Part shown: positions 26,601-36,000 of the stretch, piece after piece
Position numbering within the stretch: position 1 is the stretch's first letter
Layout: each line of letters starts with the position of its first letter
NCBI GenBank assembly: GCA_023957275.1
Contig: JAMLHF010000037.1
Span: 1 to 44,503, forward strand
Length of the DNA: 44,503 nucleotides
DNA from: Lentimicrobium sp.
GTDB taxonomy: Bacteria > Bacteroidota > Bacteroidia > Bacteroidales > Lentimicrobiaceae
Reading direction: 5' to 3'
The notes under the pieces: generated by a model
The model's database searches: none
The model's input: the letters and a program-made list of their open reading frames with translations, nothing else
What the model was told of the DNA's origin: nothing
Position numbers and translations under genes: made by a program

Positions 26601-27063
26601 CATTGCGGATGTGATTTATATCGACACAAATGTATTTGACAAGCGTAAGACGGTTGAAATGGCCGAGGAGGTGGAATCTCTCAATCAGGCCTTTCGCGAA
26701 TCGGGCCGTAAATATCTGCTTATCGGTCCCGGTCGCTGGGGAACGCGCGATCGCTGGATAGGCATTCCCGTTAACTGGCCTCAGATATCTTCAGCAGGAG
26801 TGATTGTGGAAACCAGTCTGGAAGGCTATCCGCTGGATGCTTCATCCGGATCGCACTTCTTTCACAATGTCACCTCTATGAATGTCGGATACTTTTCTGT
26901 TCAGCAGGAATTGTCAGGCTCCTTTATCAAATGGGATATTCTGGACCGGCAGGAGTTGGTCAGCAGAACCACCCATTTCAGACACGTCAGGTTCAGGAAG
27001 CCCCTGCAGATAAAAATGGATGGCAAGAAACGCATTGCGGCAGTAATCTGGGATCAGGAATGA
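23605..27063 (+). CDS. GAF-like / dual receiver-like / PEP-synthase ATP-grasp fusion protein
   Basis: A 1152-residue cytoplasmic protein. Residues 15-140 resemble the GAF-like sensing domain of histidine kinases (FPDAWQYP, EADEGPFLIEERHLI). Residues 190-325 look like a degenerate receiver. Residues 335-495 look like a receiver with key residues kept: acidic VEDS, candidate phospho-acceptor D414 in LITDVKYP, then IIQSH and FIDKNS. From about 600 it matches the PEP/pyruvate-binding ATP-grasp domain of PEP synthase and PPDK (GGKGRGLAF near 602, IAIRSSGLFEDS near 692, LLQIKPL near 960). The C-terminus has IGPGRWGTRDRW. The phosphohistidine swivel domain and the PEP-binding barrel are missing. It is probably regulatory or a nucleotide-dependent transferase; the reaction is unknown. 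Confidence 0.8.
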   Translation: MTDIPEQNPDIQKLMYERRERLKELAAINQTTQILKEGKPVEETLQQLAMIFPDAWQYPAYTVVRISFDGREYRSVGFRESIWVQRQQFESINGKKGSIEVFYTREFVEADEGPFLIEERHLIGNLANMITGYLNSQEAKMLLRHTLVQQKISQAEDKKIPQVTSRQLLQKFLNKSNYDRDVYHDLMPFKVKEILLVANLYDAYSIEKEGRFSEHVLGEYHQLNLTSMPRITGVSSEEEVFVQLQSKHFDLIIFMVGVEKKQPLLLAEKVKEEFPYIPIFLLLNNNNDLSYYTEQPLMRFVDRIFVWNGESKVFFAMIKLIEDKINVENDTKVGLVRVLLLVEDSPQYYSRYLPLLYSIVLEQTRRIIEDVSTDELYKVLRMRARPKLLLASTYEEAREVIDRYKDFMLCLITDVKYPKNGRADEMAGFDLVKYARGVVKELPVIIQSHNIENAKFAYELKTTFIDKNSETLVQDFKSFITHYLGFGNFIYRDKEGTQIAIARSLREFESYLRIIPEESLIYHARKDHFSLWLMARGEIQVAKIINPAKVSDFESPAQLRAYLIRVIQQFRNEQNMGKVIPFEESALVDESNVVSLSSGSLGGKGRGLAFINTLIYNYDFEQLLPNINIRTPKTSIIGTDEFEYFIDRNKLHDQVMDGLDYEQVKKIFVEASLTETLIKRLRILLKHITNPIAIRSSGLFEDSLMQPFAGIFETYLLPNNDPDFNIRLKQTMDAIKLVYASVYSKVARGYIEAIRYKLEEEKMAVVIQEVVGNRFEDCYYPHISGVAQSYNYYPFAHMKPEEGFAVAALGLGKQVVEGEKAYRFSPMYPTTEINTPADQYKNSQIDFYAVDLAKKEINLMEGDTAGLTKLDLDDAERHGTLRHLASVYDVDNHRIVPGLTQPGPRIINFSNILKYNYIPLAKTIETVLDVVKEAMGAPVEIEFAVDLNRDKEMKASFYLLQIKPLIGSMEDYSFEPDQIEPSRLLMVSEKGMGNGLIGDIADVIYIDTNVFDKRKTVEMAEEVESLNQAFRESGRKYLLIGPGRWGTRDRWIGIPVNWPQISSAGVIVETSLEGYPLDASSGSHFFHNVTSMNVGYFSVQQELSGSFIKWDILDRQELVSRTTHFRHVRFRKPLQIKMDGKKRIAAVIWDQE

Positions 27064-27366
27064 GGCCGCAGACACTTGACCGGGGTTCGATACACCCGCA
27101 ACCTTATCAGGCCTGATTTTCCGGCGATTAATGATGTTTCCGGGGCCTGGGTTTATCATTCCTCTAGCCATGGCTGAGATATGTTCTGATGTATTTATAT
27201 TTAAATGTCATATATTCAGTTGATTAACCTTATATTCGATTTGCGGATATCCCGGTTTTTGCATCCAGGGGCGGAAGGAGAATTTTTTTTTAAAACATGT
27301 TGTATAATTTGAAAAAAATTACGTCCTTTGCAGACCGAAATAAAAAACCTTCAGATAAAGTCAGTC
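27064..27366. other. Noncoding gap upstream of rpmB
   Basis: This AT-rich leader contains a 12-bp palindrome, ATCAGGCCTGAT, followed by TTTT (27105-27120), a weak terminator candidate for the fusion gene. A GTCCTTTG segment about 35 nt before rpmB loosely resembles a -7 box. I see nothing else. Confidence 0.4.
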
Positions 27367-27606
27367 ATGTCAAGAATTTGTGAAATTACCGGTAAAGGAA
27401 TGATGGTTGGAAACAAGGTTTCCCACTCCAATATAAAGACCAAACGCAGGTTTTATCCCAATCTGCAGGTGAAGAAGTTTTACATTCCCGAGGAGGATAG
27501 CTGGATCACCCTGAAGGTGTCTGCCGACGGCATCCGCCATATCAACAAAAAGGGGATAACAGCCTGTTTGAAAGAAGCGCGCGAAAAGGGTTTCCTTGCC
27601 CGCTAA
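27367..27606 (+). CDS. rpmB: 50S ribosomal protein L28
   Basis: A 79-residue large-subunit protein beginning [21 protein letters not shown], the usual Bacteroidota L28 start, with [21 protein letters not shown] in the middle and [18 protein letters not shown] at the end. An upstream in-frame extension (from 27328) is not conserved and is rejected. No rpmG follows; a strong terminator at 27639 ends the transcript. Confidence 0.96.
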   Translation: MSRICEITGKGMMVGNKVSHSNIKTKRRFYPNLQVKKFYIPEEDSWITLKVSADGIRHINKKGITACLKEAREKGFLAR

Positions 27607-27638
27607 ATCCCGGGGTTATCTGAACGTATTACAGTTGT

Positions 27639-27670
27639 GCTGTTGTCTGACCGACAACAGCTTTTTTTTT
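27639..27670 (+). terminator. Rho-independent terminator of rpmB
   Basis: GCTGTTGTC (27639-27647) and GACAACAGC (27653-27661) form a 9-bp perfect stem with a 5-nt loop, followed by nine Ts. Confidence 0.9.
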
Positions 27671-27716
27671 ATCCATAGCCAGGGGCGGAGGGCTCGCAGC
27701 GAATGCGGAATAGTAG

Positions 27717-27724
27717 TATATTTG
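27717..27724 (+). promoter_or_regulatory. Bacteroidota -7 box very close to the start of the next gene
   Basis: TATATTTG matches TAnnTTTG and is only 9 nt from the ATG at 27734, so the predicted transcript would have almost no 5' leader. Confidence 0.45.
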
Positions 27725-27733
27725 CCGGTTACC

Positions 27734-28363
27734 ATGAGAACTCTCCTGTCATTGATTTTTTGCTTTTTTATCATATCCGGCCTTATGGCCCAGGTTCAGG
27801 AATCCGACCTGGTTCAGTTCTCCGGAGTGGTAGTGGCCGGCGACAGCATCAGGGCGGTGCCTTTTGTCAACATCAGGATAAAAGGGTCCAACAGGGGAAC
27901 GACCAGCGATCTTTACGGTTTTTTTTCTCTCGTAGCCCGCAAGGGTGATGTAATTCAGTTTTCGGCAGTTGGTTTTAAAAAGGGAAGTTATCGCATTCCT
28001 GATACCCTTTCTGCAAGCAGGTATTCGCTCGTGCAAATTATGACCAATGATACTATTTTACTAAAAGAAACCGTTATATATCCCTGGCCGACGCCCGAGC
28101 AGTTTAAGCAGGCCTTTGTCTGGAATAAAATTCCGGATGATGACCTGACCATTGCCCGGAAGAATCTGGATAAAATGGAAATGCGTGAACGTGCCCTTGC
28201 AATGCCAATGGATGGAAGCATGAACTACCGGAACTATATGGATAATCAGGTAAGTAAGCTTTACTATCGCGGTCAGGCTCAGCCGATTCCTCTCTTTAAT
28301 CCCTTTGCCTGGGCCGAATTTATCAAGGCCTGGAAGCGGGGAGACTTTAAACGCAAAGAATGA
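27734..28363 (+). CDS. Exported protein with CarboxypepD_reg-like domain
   Basis: A 209-residue exported protein. The signal peptide MRTLLSLIFCFFIISGLMAQ is followed by a carboxypeptidase-D-regulatory-like beta-sandwich (FSGVVVAGDSIRAVPFVNIRI, GTTSDLYGFFSLVARKGD, VIQFSAVGFKK), the domain often found at the N-terminus of TonB receptors. The C-terminal part is rich in basic residues and matches nothing I recognise. Its stop overlaps the start of the TonB receptor gene (ATGA at 28360-28363), so the two are translated as a pair and probably work together at the cell surface. Confidence 0.78.
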   Translation: MRTLLSLIFCFFIISGLMAQVQESDLVQFSGVVVAGDSIRAVPFVNIRIKGSNRGTTSDLYGFFSLVARKGDVIQFSAVGFKKGSYRIPDTLSASRYSLVQIMTNDTILLKETVIYPWPTPEQFKQAFVWNKIPDDDLTIARKNLDKMEMRERALAMPMDGSMNYRNYMDNQVSKLYYRGQAQPIPLFNPFAWAEFIKAWKRGDFKRKE

Positions 28364-30939
28364 TATGCACTTACACTGTCATGCAATATAAGTTACTCAG
28401 AAGATATATGCGGTATTGTCTCGCATTTACTTTACTGCTGCTCAATTTATCGGCCATATCGCAGGAATATGCCGAGGTGCATGGGAAGATTACCGATGAA
28501 AGAAACCTGCCGCTCGCGCTTGTCAATGTCTACATTCAGGGGTTGCCGGGAGGCGCTGTTACCAGACCCGACGGAACATTCAGCCTGAAAATTCCTGCCA
28601 ATCGCGAAATTACCCTCTTTATCTCTTCAATTGGTTACTCTACATTGACGTACAAGGTAAAGGCCGAAGCAGGTAAAAAGATTGAACTGAACCGTAAACT
28701 GAAAGAGTCAACCACTCAACTGCCTGATTTCGTCGTTGAAGACAGACAGATCAGGGCCACCAGCCTTAGTCCCATCGACCCGAAACTGGCCAATGCCATC
28801 CCCAGCACCGCGGGGGGGATTGAAGCACTGATCAAAACCATGCCCGGCGTTTCATCCAACAATGAACTGAGTTCTCAATATTCGGTAAGGGGAGGGAATT
28901 ATGACGAAAATCTTGTGTATGTGAATGACGTGGAGATCTACAAACCTTTCCTGGTAAGGTCAGGGCAGCAGGAGGGCCTGAGTTTTCTGAATTCCGACCT
29001 GGTAGCTTCCATTCTTTTTTCAGCCGGAGGGTTTGAGAGCCGCTATGGCGACAAGATGTCCTCGGTGCTTGATATCCGTTATAAACGCCCTACCGAAACT
29101 TCAGGATCAGTGAGTGCCAGCTTGCTCGGGGCCTCCTTACACCTCGAAGGATCTTCAAAAGACCGCCGGTTTATGTATCTGATGGGTTTCAGGCAAAAGT
29201 CAAATGCTTATGTTCTGAAAGCGCTTGAAACGAAAGGCGATTACAAGCCGTCTTTTACTGATCTTCAGGGGATGCTGATATACGAGGTAAATCCGAAACT
29301 GGAGTTTTCATTGCTGGGTAACTACGCCCGGAATGCATATAACCTTGAGCCGTCCGACCGGACCACCAGTTTCGGCACCATCAACGAAGCACTTCAACTG
29401 CGCGTTTATTTCGACGGCAAAGAGGTCGACCGTTTTGTCAATTACATGGGTGCGTTTACCACAACCTACAGACCTGTGAAAGATGTCTCTCTGAGGCTCA
29501 TTGTTTCTGCATTTCAAACCATAGAAAGCGAGACATTTGACATAATGGGCCAGTACTGGATCGGAGAACTTGAAACAGATCAGGGCAGCGAAACATTTGG
29601 CCAGGCGCTTGAAGCCAGGGGCGTTGGAACCTATCTGAATCATGCCAGAAACTATCTGAATGCCACCGTCAGCACCGCAGAGCACCGCGGTACCTGGCTG
29701 AAACCGCACTCAACCCTGTTGTGGGGACTGAAGGTGCAGCATGAGGCGGTAACCGACCGGCTGAATGAATGGATCATGAACGATTCGGCGGGATTTACCC
29801 TGCCATACAATGGAGGAATCCCGGGGATGACCGGAAATCAATCAGATATTGAACTTCAGGAAGCGCTCAGAACGACTATTAATCTTGAATCCAACCGTTT
29901 ATCGGGTTTTGTTCAGCAATCCTGGGAAATTGACAATACCAAAGGTCAGTGGGGGTTTAATGCAGGTCTCCGTTTCAATTACTGGGACCTGAATAAGCAG
30001 TTGCTATTCAGTCCGAGAGGGGCTGTTTCATTCAGGCCCTATTGGGAAACCGATATCCTTTTCCGTTTCTCCTCGGGACTTTATTATCAGCCTCCTTTCT
30101 ACCGTGAACTTCGCGATGTCAGGGGCAATATCAACCGCGACCTGAAGGCGCAGTCCTCTATACATCTGGTGGCGGCATCCGACCTTAATTTCAACGCCTG
30201 GGGAAGACCCTTCAAGTTTGTGGCCGAAGCTTACTATAAATTCCTTGATAACCTGGTGCCTTATGATGTGGACAATGTCAGGATCAGGTATTTTGCCGCC
30301 AACAGTGCAAAAGGATATGCCGCCGGTATAGATTTTAAAGTGAACGGTGAGTTTGTAAAAGGGGTGGAGTCGTGGGCCAGCCTTTCCCTGATGCGGACCC
30401 GCGAAGATATTGAAGGTGATTTTTATACCGATTACTTCAATGCAGCCGGCGAACTGATTATACCCGGATATACCAGCGATGCTACAGTGGCTGACAGCAT
30501 TACCGCCGAGCGTGGTTTTATGCCCCGTCCTACCGACCAGCGCCTGAGTTTCGCACTCTTTTTCCAGGATTACCTTCCCCGCAACCCGACCTACAAGATG
30601 CACCTGAACCTGCTGTTCGGAACAGGATTGCCATACAGCCCCCCGGGCGTTCCGCGCGCCAGAAATGCCCAGCGCATGCCGTCTTTCCGCAGGGTGGATA
30701 TCGGATTTTCGAAGCAGATCATCGGTGAATCCGGCCGCTTCGGCCCCAATGAAATCAGCCGGAAAGGATTACTCAGGCATATCCGCAATATCTGGATCAG
30801 CGCGGAAGTGCTGAACCTGCTCCAGGTTAACAATACCATTTCCTATATCTGGGTAAAGGATGTTAACAACCGGCAGTACGGAGTGCCCAATTATCTGACA
30901 CCCAGACAGCTGAATGTAAAGCTTTCGGTTGAATTCTGA
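28360..30939 (+). CDS. TonB-dependent outer-membrane receptor
   Basis: An 859-residue receptor (852 if the ATG at 28381 is used; I keep the coupled ATG at 28360). It has a signal peptide (YCLAFTLLLLNLSAISQ), a CarboxypepD_reg-like domain (about 40-125), a plug domain (about 145-255, with IKTMPGVSSNNELSSQYSVRG and FESRYGDKMSSVLDIRY) and a 22-strand-type barrel with alternating aromatic/glycine segments ending LNVKLSVEF, the typical C-terminal beta strand. The substrate is unknown: there is no adjacent SusD-like lipoprotein or siderophore gene. It is organised with the upstream 209-residue protein. Confidence 0.92.
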   Translation: MICTYTVMQYKLLRRYMRYCLAFTLLLLNLSAISQEYAEVHGKITDERNLPLALVNVYIQGLPGGAVTRPDGTFSLKIPANREITLFISSIGYSTLTYKVKAEAGKKIELNRKLKESTTQLPDFVVEDRQIRATSLSPIDPKLANAIPSTAGGIEALIKTMPGVSSNNELSSQYSVRGGNYDENLVYVNDVEIYKPFLVRSGQQEGLSFLNSDLVASILFSAGGFESRYGDKMSSVLDIRYKRPTETSGSVSASLLGASLHLEGSSKDRRFMYLMGFRQKSNAYVLKALETKGDYKPSFTDLQGMLIYEVNPKLEFSLLGNYARNAYNLEPSDRTTSFGTINEALQLRVYFDGKEVDRFVNYMGAFTTTYRPVKDVSLRLIVSAFQTIESETFDIMGQYWIGELETDQGSETFGQALEARGVGTYLNHARNYLNATVSTAEHRGTWLKPHSTLLWGLKVQHEAVTDRLNEWIMNDSAGFTLPYNGGIPGMTGNQSDIELQEALRTTINLESNRLSGFVQQSWEIDNTKGQWGFNAGLRFNYWDLNKQLLFSPRGAVSFRPYWETDILFRFSSGLYYQPPFYRELRDVRGNINRDLKAQSSIHLVAASDLNFNAWGRPFKFVAEAYYKFLDNLVPYDVDNVRIRYFAANSAKGYAAGIDFKVNGEFVKGVESWASLSLMRTREDIEGDFYTDYFNAAGELIIPGYTSDATVADSITAERGFMPRPTDQRLSFALFFQDYLPRNPTYKMHLNLLFGTGLPYSPPGVPRARNAQRMPSFRRVDIGFSKQIIGESGRFGPNEISRKGLLRHIRNIWISAEVLNLLQVNNTISYIWVKDVNNRQYGVPNYLTPRQLNVKLSVEF

Positions 30940-31210
30940 AACGGGCCCTGAAACTTTAAAATTGTATAATTCCTGTAGAATCTTCCCGCGATTACATGTC
31001 ACCGGATTAAAGCACGGTGATTGAAATGTTGCCGGTTCAGCAGGCTGCGGGCGCGTTTTCGCTCCTGTAATTGCCTTGTTGATCAGCATCTTTATTCAGG
31101 ATGGAGCCGGGCCGGGCTTCTCCGGATGAACAAAAGTCCGTCTGCTTCTGTTATTTATAATAAATCTAAATAATAAAATTTACCATTTAAATAATTCTGG
31201 AGGAACACGA

Positions 31211-31819
31211 ATGAAATTTGAATTTCCGGCACTGCCGTATGCTTATGATGCACTTGAGCCCCATATTGACAGGATGACGATGGAGATCCATTACACCAAA
31301 CACCACAGGGCTTATTTCGATAAATTTGTTGCTGCCGTTCAGGGTACTGAACTGGAAAACAAGAGCCTGGAAGAGATTTTTGCTTCCATCAGCAAAGCCC
31401 CGGTTGCCGTACGCAACAATGGTGGTGGCTTTTACAACCACAACCTTTTCTGGGAAATTCTGAGTCCGAAAGGCGGAGGACTGCCCGGTGGCAAACTTGC
31501 TGAGGCGATTAACAGGGATTTTGGTTCGTTTGACGCTTTTAAGACTAAGTTCAATGATGCTGCCGCCAACCGTTTTGGCAGCGGCTGGGCCTGGCTGAGC
31601 GTAAAAGCTGATAAAAGCCTTTGCGTTTGCTCTTCGCCCAATCAGGACAACCCCCTGATGGATGTACACGATTGCCCGGGTAAACCTATCATGGGACTTG
31701 ATGTATGGGAACATGCCTACTATCTTAAGTATCAGAACCGGAGGCCTGACTACATCTCGGCATTCTGGAACCTGGTAAACTGGGAAAAGATAAGTGACAA
31801 TTACGAAAAAGCGTTGTAA
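31211..31819 (+). CDS. Superoxide dismutase (Fe/Mn family), cytoplasmic
   Basis: A 202-residue enzyme that dismutates superoxide to oxygen and hydrogen peroxide. Metal ligands are H27, H77, D164 and H168 (in LDVWEHAYY). Gln145 in [10 protein letters not shown] sits at the second-sphere position typical of Mn or cambialistic enzymes. It has no signal peptide. A clear ribosome site, GGAGGA, lies 8 nt before the ATG. It is followed after 86 nt by a second, exported copy, and the pair shares a terminator. Confidence 0.95.
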   Translation: MKFEFPALPYAYDALEPHIDRMTMEIHYTKHHRAYFDKFVAAVQGTELENKSLEEIFASISKAPVAVRNNGGGFYNHNLFWEILSPKGGGLPGGKLAEAINRDFGSFDAFKTKFNDAAANRFGSGWAWLSVKADKSLCVCSSPNQDNPLMDVHDCPGKPIMGLDVWEHAYYLKYQNRRPDYISAFWNLVNWEKISDNYEKAL

Positions 31820-31905
31820 AGCAAGACTTTTTGATTCATAAATTGTTAATTAGGTGCCGGCAGAATTTTCTACCGGCACTGTTTTCATTAAAAAAATCTC
31901 ATCTT

Positions 31906-32769
31906 ATGAAAAAACTTATCAGGTATTCTGCCTTGATCATTTCGGCAATGCTTACCACTTCAGTAATTATGGCCCAGCAGCCTGACGCTGAAAAAGGAGA
32001 AGCAAAGCAGACTCAGCCAAAGACAAAACCGGCTGTAGTTCCATTGAGTACAACAGTTAAATCTGCTTCGGACATTTCAGGACAGCAATCCGGAAAAACT
32101 GGTCAGATAAAATCGGAATGGATGATTCCTTCTGCCAAACTCTCTTTCCCTGCTCTTCCTTACGAGTTTGATGCACTTGAACCTGTAATAGATAAAATGA
32201 CGGTTGAAATTCACTACGACCGTCATCACCGCGCTTACTACAATAATTTCATCAAGGCGGTGGGTGGTACTGAAATGGAGACCATGAACATTTTCGAGAT
32301 TTTCAACAAGATGTCGGAACTGCCTGTTTCGGTGCGTAACAACGGCGGAGGGTTCTTCAACCACGTGATGTACTGGAACAACCTTTCGCCCAAAGGGGGC
32401 GGAGAACCCGGCGGAGAGCTGGCCGAAGCTATTAATAAGTACTTCGGTAGTTTTGAAACCTTCAAGGCAAAATTTGATCAGGCAGCTAAAACAAGATTCG
32501 GTTCCGGTTGGGCCTGGCTTTCGGTTGATCCCGAAAAGGGGGAATTATTTATCAGCTCCACCGCCAACCAGGACAACCCGCTGATGAATACGGAATCCCT
32601 TAGAGGGTTCCCGATTCTTGGAATTGATGTCTGGGAGCATGCCTATTATCTGAAATATCAGAACAAAAGGGCCGATTATGTCGATTCTTTCTGGAAAATT
32701 GTAAACTGGCGGGATGTTGAAGCCCGTTACAAGCAGTTTCATGAAATGAAAGACAAACTGTTCAGGTAA
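31906..32769 (+). CDS. Superoxide dismutase (Fe/Mn family), exported, with N-terminal linker
   Basis: A 287-residue paralogue of the preceding SOD. It adds a signal peptide (MKKLIRYSALIISAMLTTSV, cleavage near MAQQ) and a Lys/Gln/Thr/Pro-rich linker (about 24-75). The SOD domain then begins KLSFPALPYEFDALEP and keeps the ligands (YDRHHRAYY region, [17 protein letters not shown]) and the NQDNPLM motif. The start ATG 31906 is chosen over in-frame upstream codons because it gives a clean signal peptide. It is predicted periplasmic or surface-exposed. The unusual point is a tandem cytoplasmic/exported SOD pair. Confidence 0.9.
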   Translation: MKKLIRYSALIISAMLTTSVIMAQQPDAEKGEAKQTQPKTKPAVVPLSTTVKSASDISGQQSGKTGQIKSEWMIPSAKLSFPALPYEFDALEPVIDKMTVEIHYDRHHRAYYNNFIKAVGGTEMETMNIFEIFNKMSELPVSVRNNGGGFFNHVMYWNNLSPKGGGEPGGELAEAINKYFGSFETFKAKFDQAAKTRFGSGWAWLSVDPEKGELFISSTANQDNPLMNTESLRGFPILGIDVWEHAYYLKYQNKRADYVDSFWKIVNWRDVEARYKQFHEMKDKLFR

Positions 32770-32874
32770 TTCCGCCGGAAGCGGACTCCGGTGAGCATTT
32801 TGTTTGCCCGCCAGCCGGTCTGCCTTTCCCGTTCAATTGCCTGAGGATTCTCAGGATATTTTTGCTCAATATTC

Positions 32875-32903
32875 ATAGCCCCCCGATTGCGGGGCTATTT
32901 TTT
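32875..32903 (+). terminator. Rho-independent terminator of the SOD pair
   Basis: ATAGCCCC (32875-32882) and GGGGCTAT (32891-32898) form an 8-bp stem with an 8-nt loop, followed by TTTTT. Confidence 0.85.
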
Positions 32904-32966
32904 ATCCGTGAAGTTGAAACCGGGAGTAATCCGGCACAATTGCCATTTATCAGTTTTATAAATAAT

Positions 32967-32993
32967 TAAGGCAGCCCTTCTGGACTGCCTTAA
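32967..32993 (-). terminator. Terminator of the infB operon
   Basis: On the minus strand TTAAGGCAG pairs with CTGCCTTAA (32985-32993 against 32967-32975), with extra C/G pairing in the interior. The flank that follows is AT-rich but the T-run is poor (TTATTTATAAAAC). Confidence 0.6.
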
Positions 32994-33019
32994 AGCAGGA
33001 TTAACGTCCGTTAACAGGG

Positions 33020-36000
33020 TCAGAGTTTCCGTTTCACTTCCACTTCCTCATACCCTTCAATAATATCCCTGACTTTGATGTCGTTAAAGTTCTCGATGTT
33101 CAGTCCGCACTCATAGCCGGCGGATACCTCTTTCACATCATCCTTGAAGCGTTTGAGCGAGCCCAGGTTGCCCGTGTAAACCACGATTCCATCGCGTATG
33201 ATCCTGATTCGGGTGTTCCGGTGGATTTTTCCGTCAAGTACCATACATCCGGCCACGGTACCCACTTTTGTGATTTTAAAGGTTTCCCTGACTTCGAGGT
33301 TACAGACAATTTTCTCCTCAATGTCGGGTGAGAGCATTCCTTCGATGGCTGCCTTTATTTCGTTGATGGCGGTGTAGATAATGGAATAAGTCCGGATGTC
33401 GATCTGCTCCTGCTCGGCCAGTTTGCGGGCGCCCAGCGACGGACGCACCTGGAAACCAATAATTACCGCATTAGAAGCGGAAGCAAGCAACACGTCGCTT
33501 TCGGTAATGGCCCCAACTGATTTATGGATGATATTGACCTGAACTTCCTGTGTTGAAAGTTTAAGCAATGAATCAGAGAGCGCTTCAACCGATCCGTCAA
33601 CATCTCCTTTTACAATAATGTTGAGTTCCTTGAAGTCCCCAATGGCGATCCGGCGTCCGATTTCGTCGAGGGTAATGTGTTTTTGTGTACGTATACCCTG
33701 TTCGCGCTGCAGTTGCTGACGTTTTGCCACGATATTCTTGGCTTCCCTTTCGTCGGTCATTACCTTGAAAGTATCGCCGGCCTGCGGAGCGGCGTTGAGT
33801 CCTAACAGCAGCAGGGGTGTACTTGGCCCGGCCTCTTTGATAGGCAGGTTACGCTCGTTGTACATTGCTTTCACCCTTCCGATTGTAGTTCCTGCCATCA
33901 CCAGGTCGCCCTGTTTCAGGGTGCCTGTTTGTACCAGGATTTTAGCTACATAACCCCTTCCTTTATCGAGAGAGGATTCAAGGATGGTACCGTTGGCCAG
34001 TCGTTTGGGATTGGCTTTCAGGTCGAGCATTTCAGCTTCGAGCAATACTTTTTCCAGCAACAGTTCAACATTCAGTCCTTTTTTGGCCGAAATCTCCTGG
34101 CTCTGGTATTTGCCGCCCCAGTCTTCAACCAGGATATTCCGTTTCGACAGTTCTTCCCTGATCTTTTCGGCATTCGCGTTGGGTTTGTCAATCTTGTTGA
34201 TGGCAAATACAATGGGAACGCCTGCAGCCTGCGCGTGGTTGATGGCTTCAACGGTCTGTGGCATCACGGTGTCGTCAGCCGCAATTACAATGATTACAAT
34301 ATCAGTGATTTTTGCTCCCCTCGCACGCATAGCCGTAAACGCTTCGTGGCCCGGAGTGTCGAGGAAGGTGATCTTCTTACCACCTTCAAGTTTCACTTCG
34401 TAAGCTCCGATATGCTGGGTGATTCCTCCGGCTTCTCCGGCAATGACGTTGGTATGGCGGATGTAGTCGAGCAATGAAGTCTTTCCGTGGTCCACATGAC
34501 CCATGACGGTGACAATGGGTGCCCGGGGCAGGAGATCTTCCGGAGCATCTTCTTCTTCGGCTTCAGCCAGGGCCTCTACATCTTCAACGCCCACAAATTT
34601 AACGGTATAGCCAAACTCATCAGCTACCACCACGATGGTTTCCGCATCGAGGCGCTGGTTGATAGAAACAAACAATCCAAGAGAAAGGCAGGTGGAAATA
34701 ATCTGGGTTACCGGCACATTCATCAGATTGGCGAGTTCGTTGGCAGTTACGAATTCTGCCACTGTGATTGTTTTCAGATCCTCTTCACGTTTGATGGCTT
34801 CTTCTGCCATCATCTGGCTGGCAATGCTTCTTTTTTCGCGTCGATGTTTCGAAGTTTTGGATTTTCCTCCCGAACTTAGTCGCTGAAGGGTCTCTTTAAT
34901 TTGTTTCTGGATATCTTCGGGCGAAAGTTCAGCTTTGGGAACATCGCGGCGTGTCCCCTTCTTATCGCGTGAGGGTTTGCCTTTGGGCGCTCCGCCGCCG
35001 TGGCCGGTCTGGGCTGATGCGTTCCCCGGTGTGCTTTCTGCTCCGGGTCCATCTTCTCCTGCCTTTTTGATGCGCTTTCTTTTTTTCTTTTTCGACTTCA
35101 TCGAGTCGTCGGATGAAGAGGCAACCGGTTTTTTGGGTTCCGGCTTGCGTGGTTCCGGTAGTTTCATCGAGCCCAGGATGGTGGGCCCTTCAAGCTTTCT
35201 GACTTCCGTTTTCAGGAAGTTGGATTCCCGTTCCACAACAGGAGGCGTTTCAATAACTTCAGGTTTCTCTTCAACGGCAGGCGTTTCTGTAACCTCAGCG
35301 GCAGGCTGGGCTATGGGTTCTTCCGAAGGAACAGGGGTTTCAGCAGCAGGAGCTTCAGGTTGTTTTTCTTCCGCAGGCGGCTGAGCGGTCTCCGCATGTT
35401 TCCCTTTCTTTTTGGTGTCTTTTGACTTGCGCGAGGTGGATTTTTGCAGGGAGTCAAGATCCATTTTGCCCAGCACCCTGAGTTGTCCGGGCTGTTGGTC
35501 GTCCGGTTCTGCCGCAATTTCTGCAGGCGGAGTATCCTCTGTGGATTCCGGTTTATCCGATGCTTCAACAGGTTCTGCAGGAGGTGCAGGCGCTGATTCT
35601 TTTGTTATTTCTGCGGAAGCGGTTTCAGCAACATGCTTCTCTTCAGGTTTTTCAGTTTCCGATTCAACAGGCTGGGCAGGAACAACCGGTTCTGGTTCAG
35701 CTTTCGCTTCAGGAGCAGGCTCCGGAGCAGTTTCTTTTTTCGGTGATACAGGCTTTTCTTCCTTCTGGGGCTGCGGCTTGCCGGCTTTTTCAGGCTCCAG
35801 GGGCATGTTACGGATGAAAAGTTCTTCGCGGGTAACTTCAGGCTCAAATTCTTCTTCAACGGCATGCCGCTTGTCCGAAATGGAGATGGTCTTGTGCTGG
35901 GTGTACTCAAGTTCGATTTTCTTCGAGACTTCCTTGACCGTCTTTTCCGACTGATACTCCTTCACCAGCAATGCGTAAGCCTCGGGCGTGAGTTTGGTGT

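Noticed and set aside
35412-35954. Ser/Gly-rich open frame opposite infB
   Set aside because: Antisense shadow of the low-complexity IF-2 linker, with composition mirroring it.
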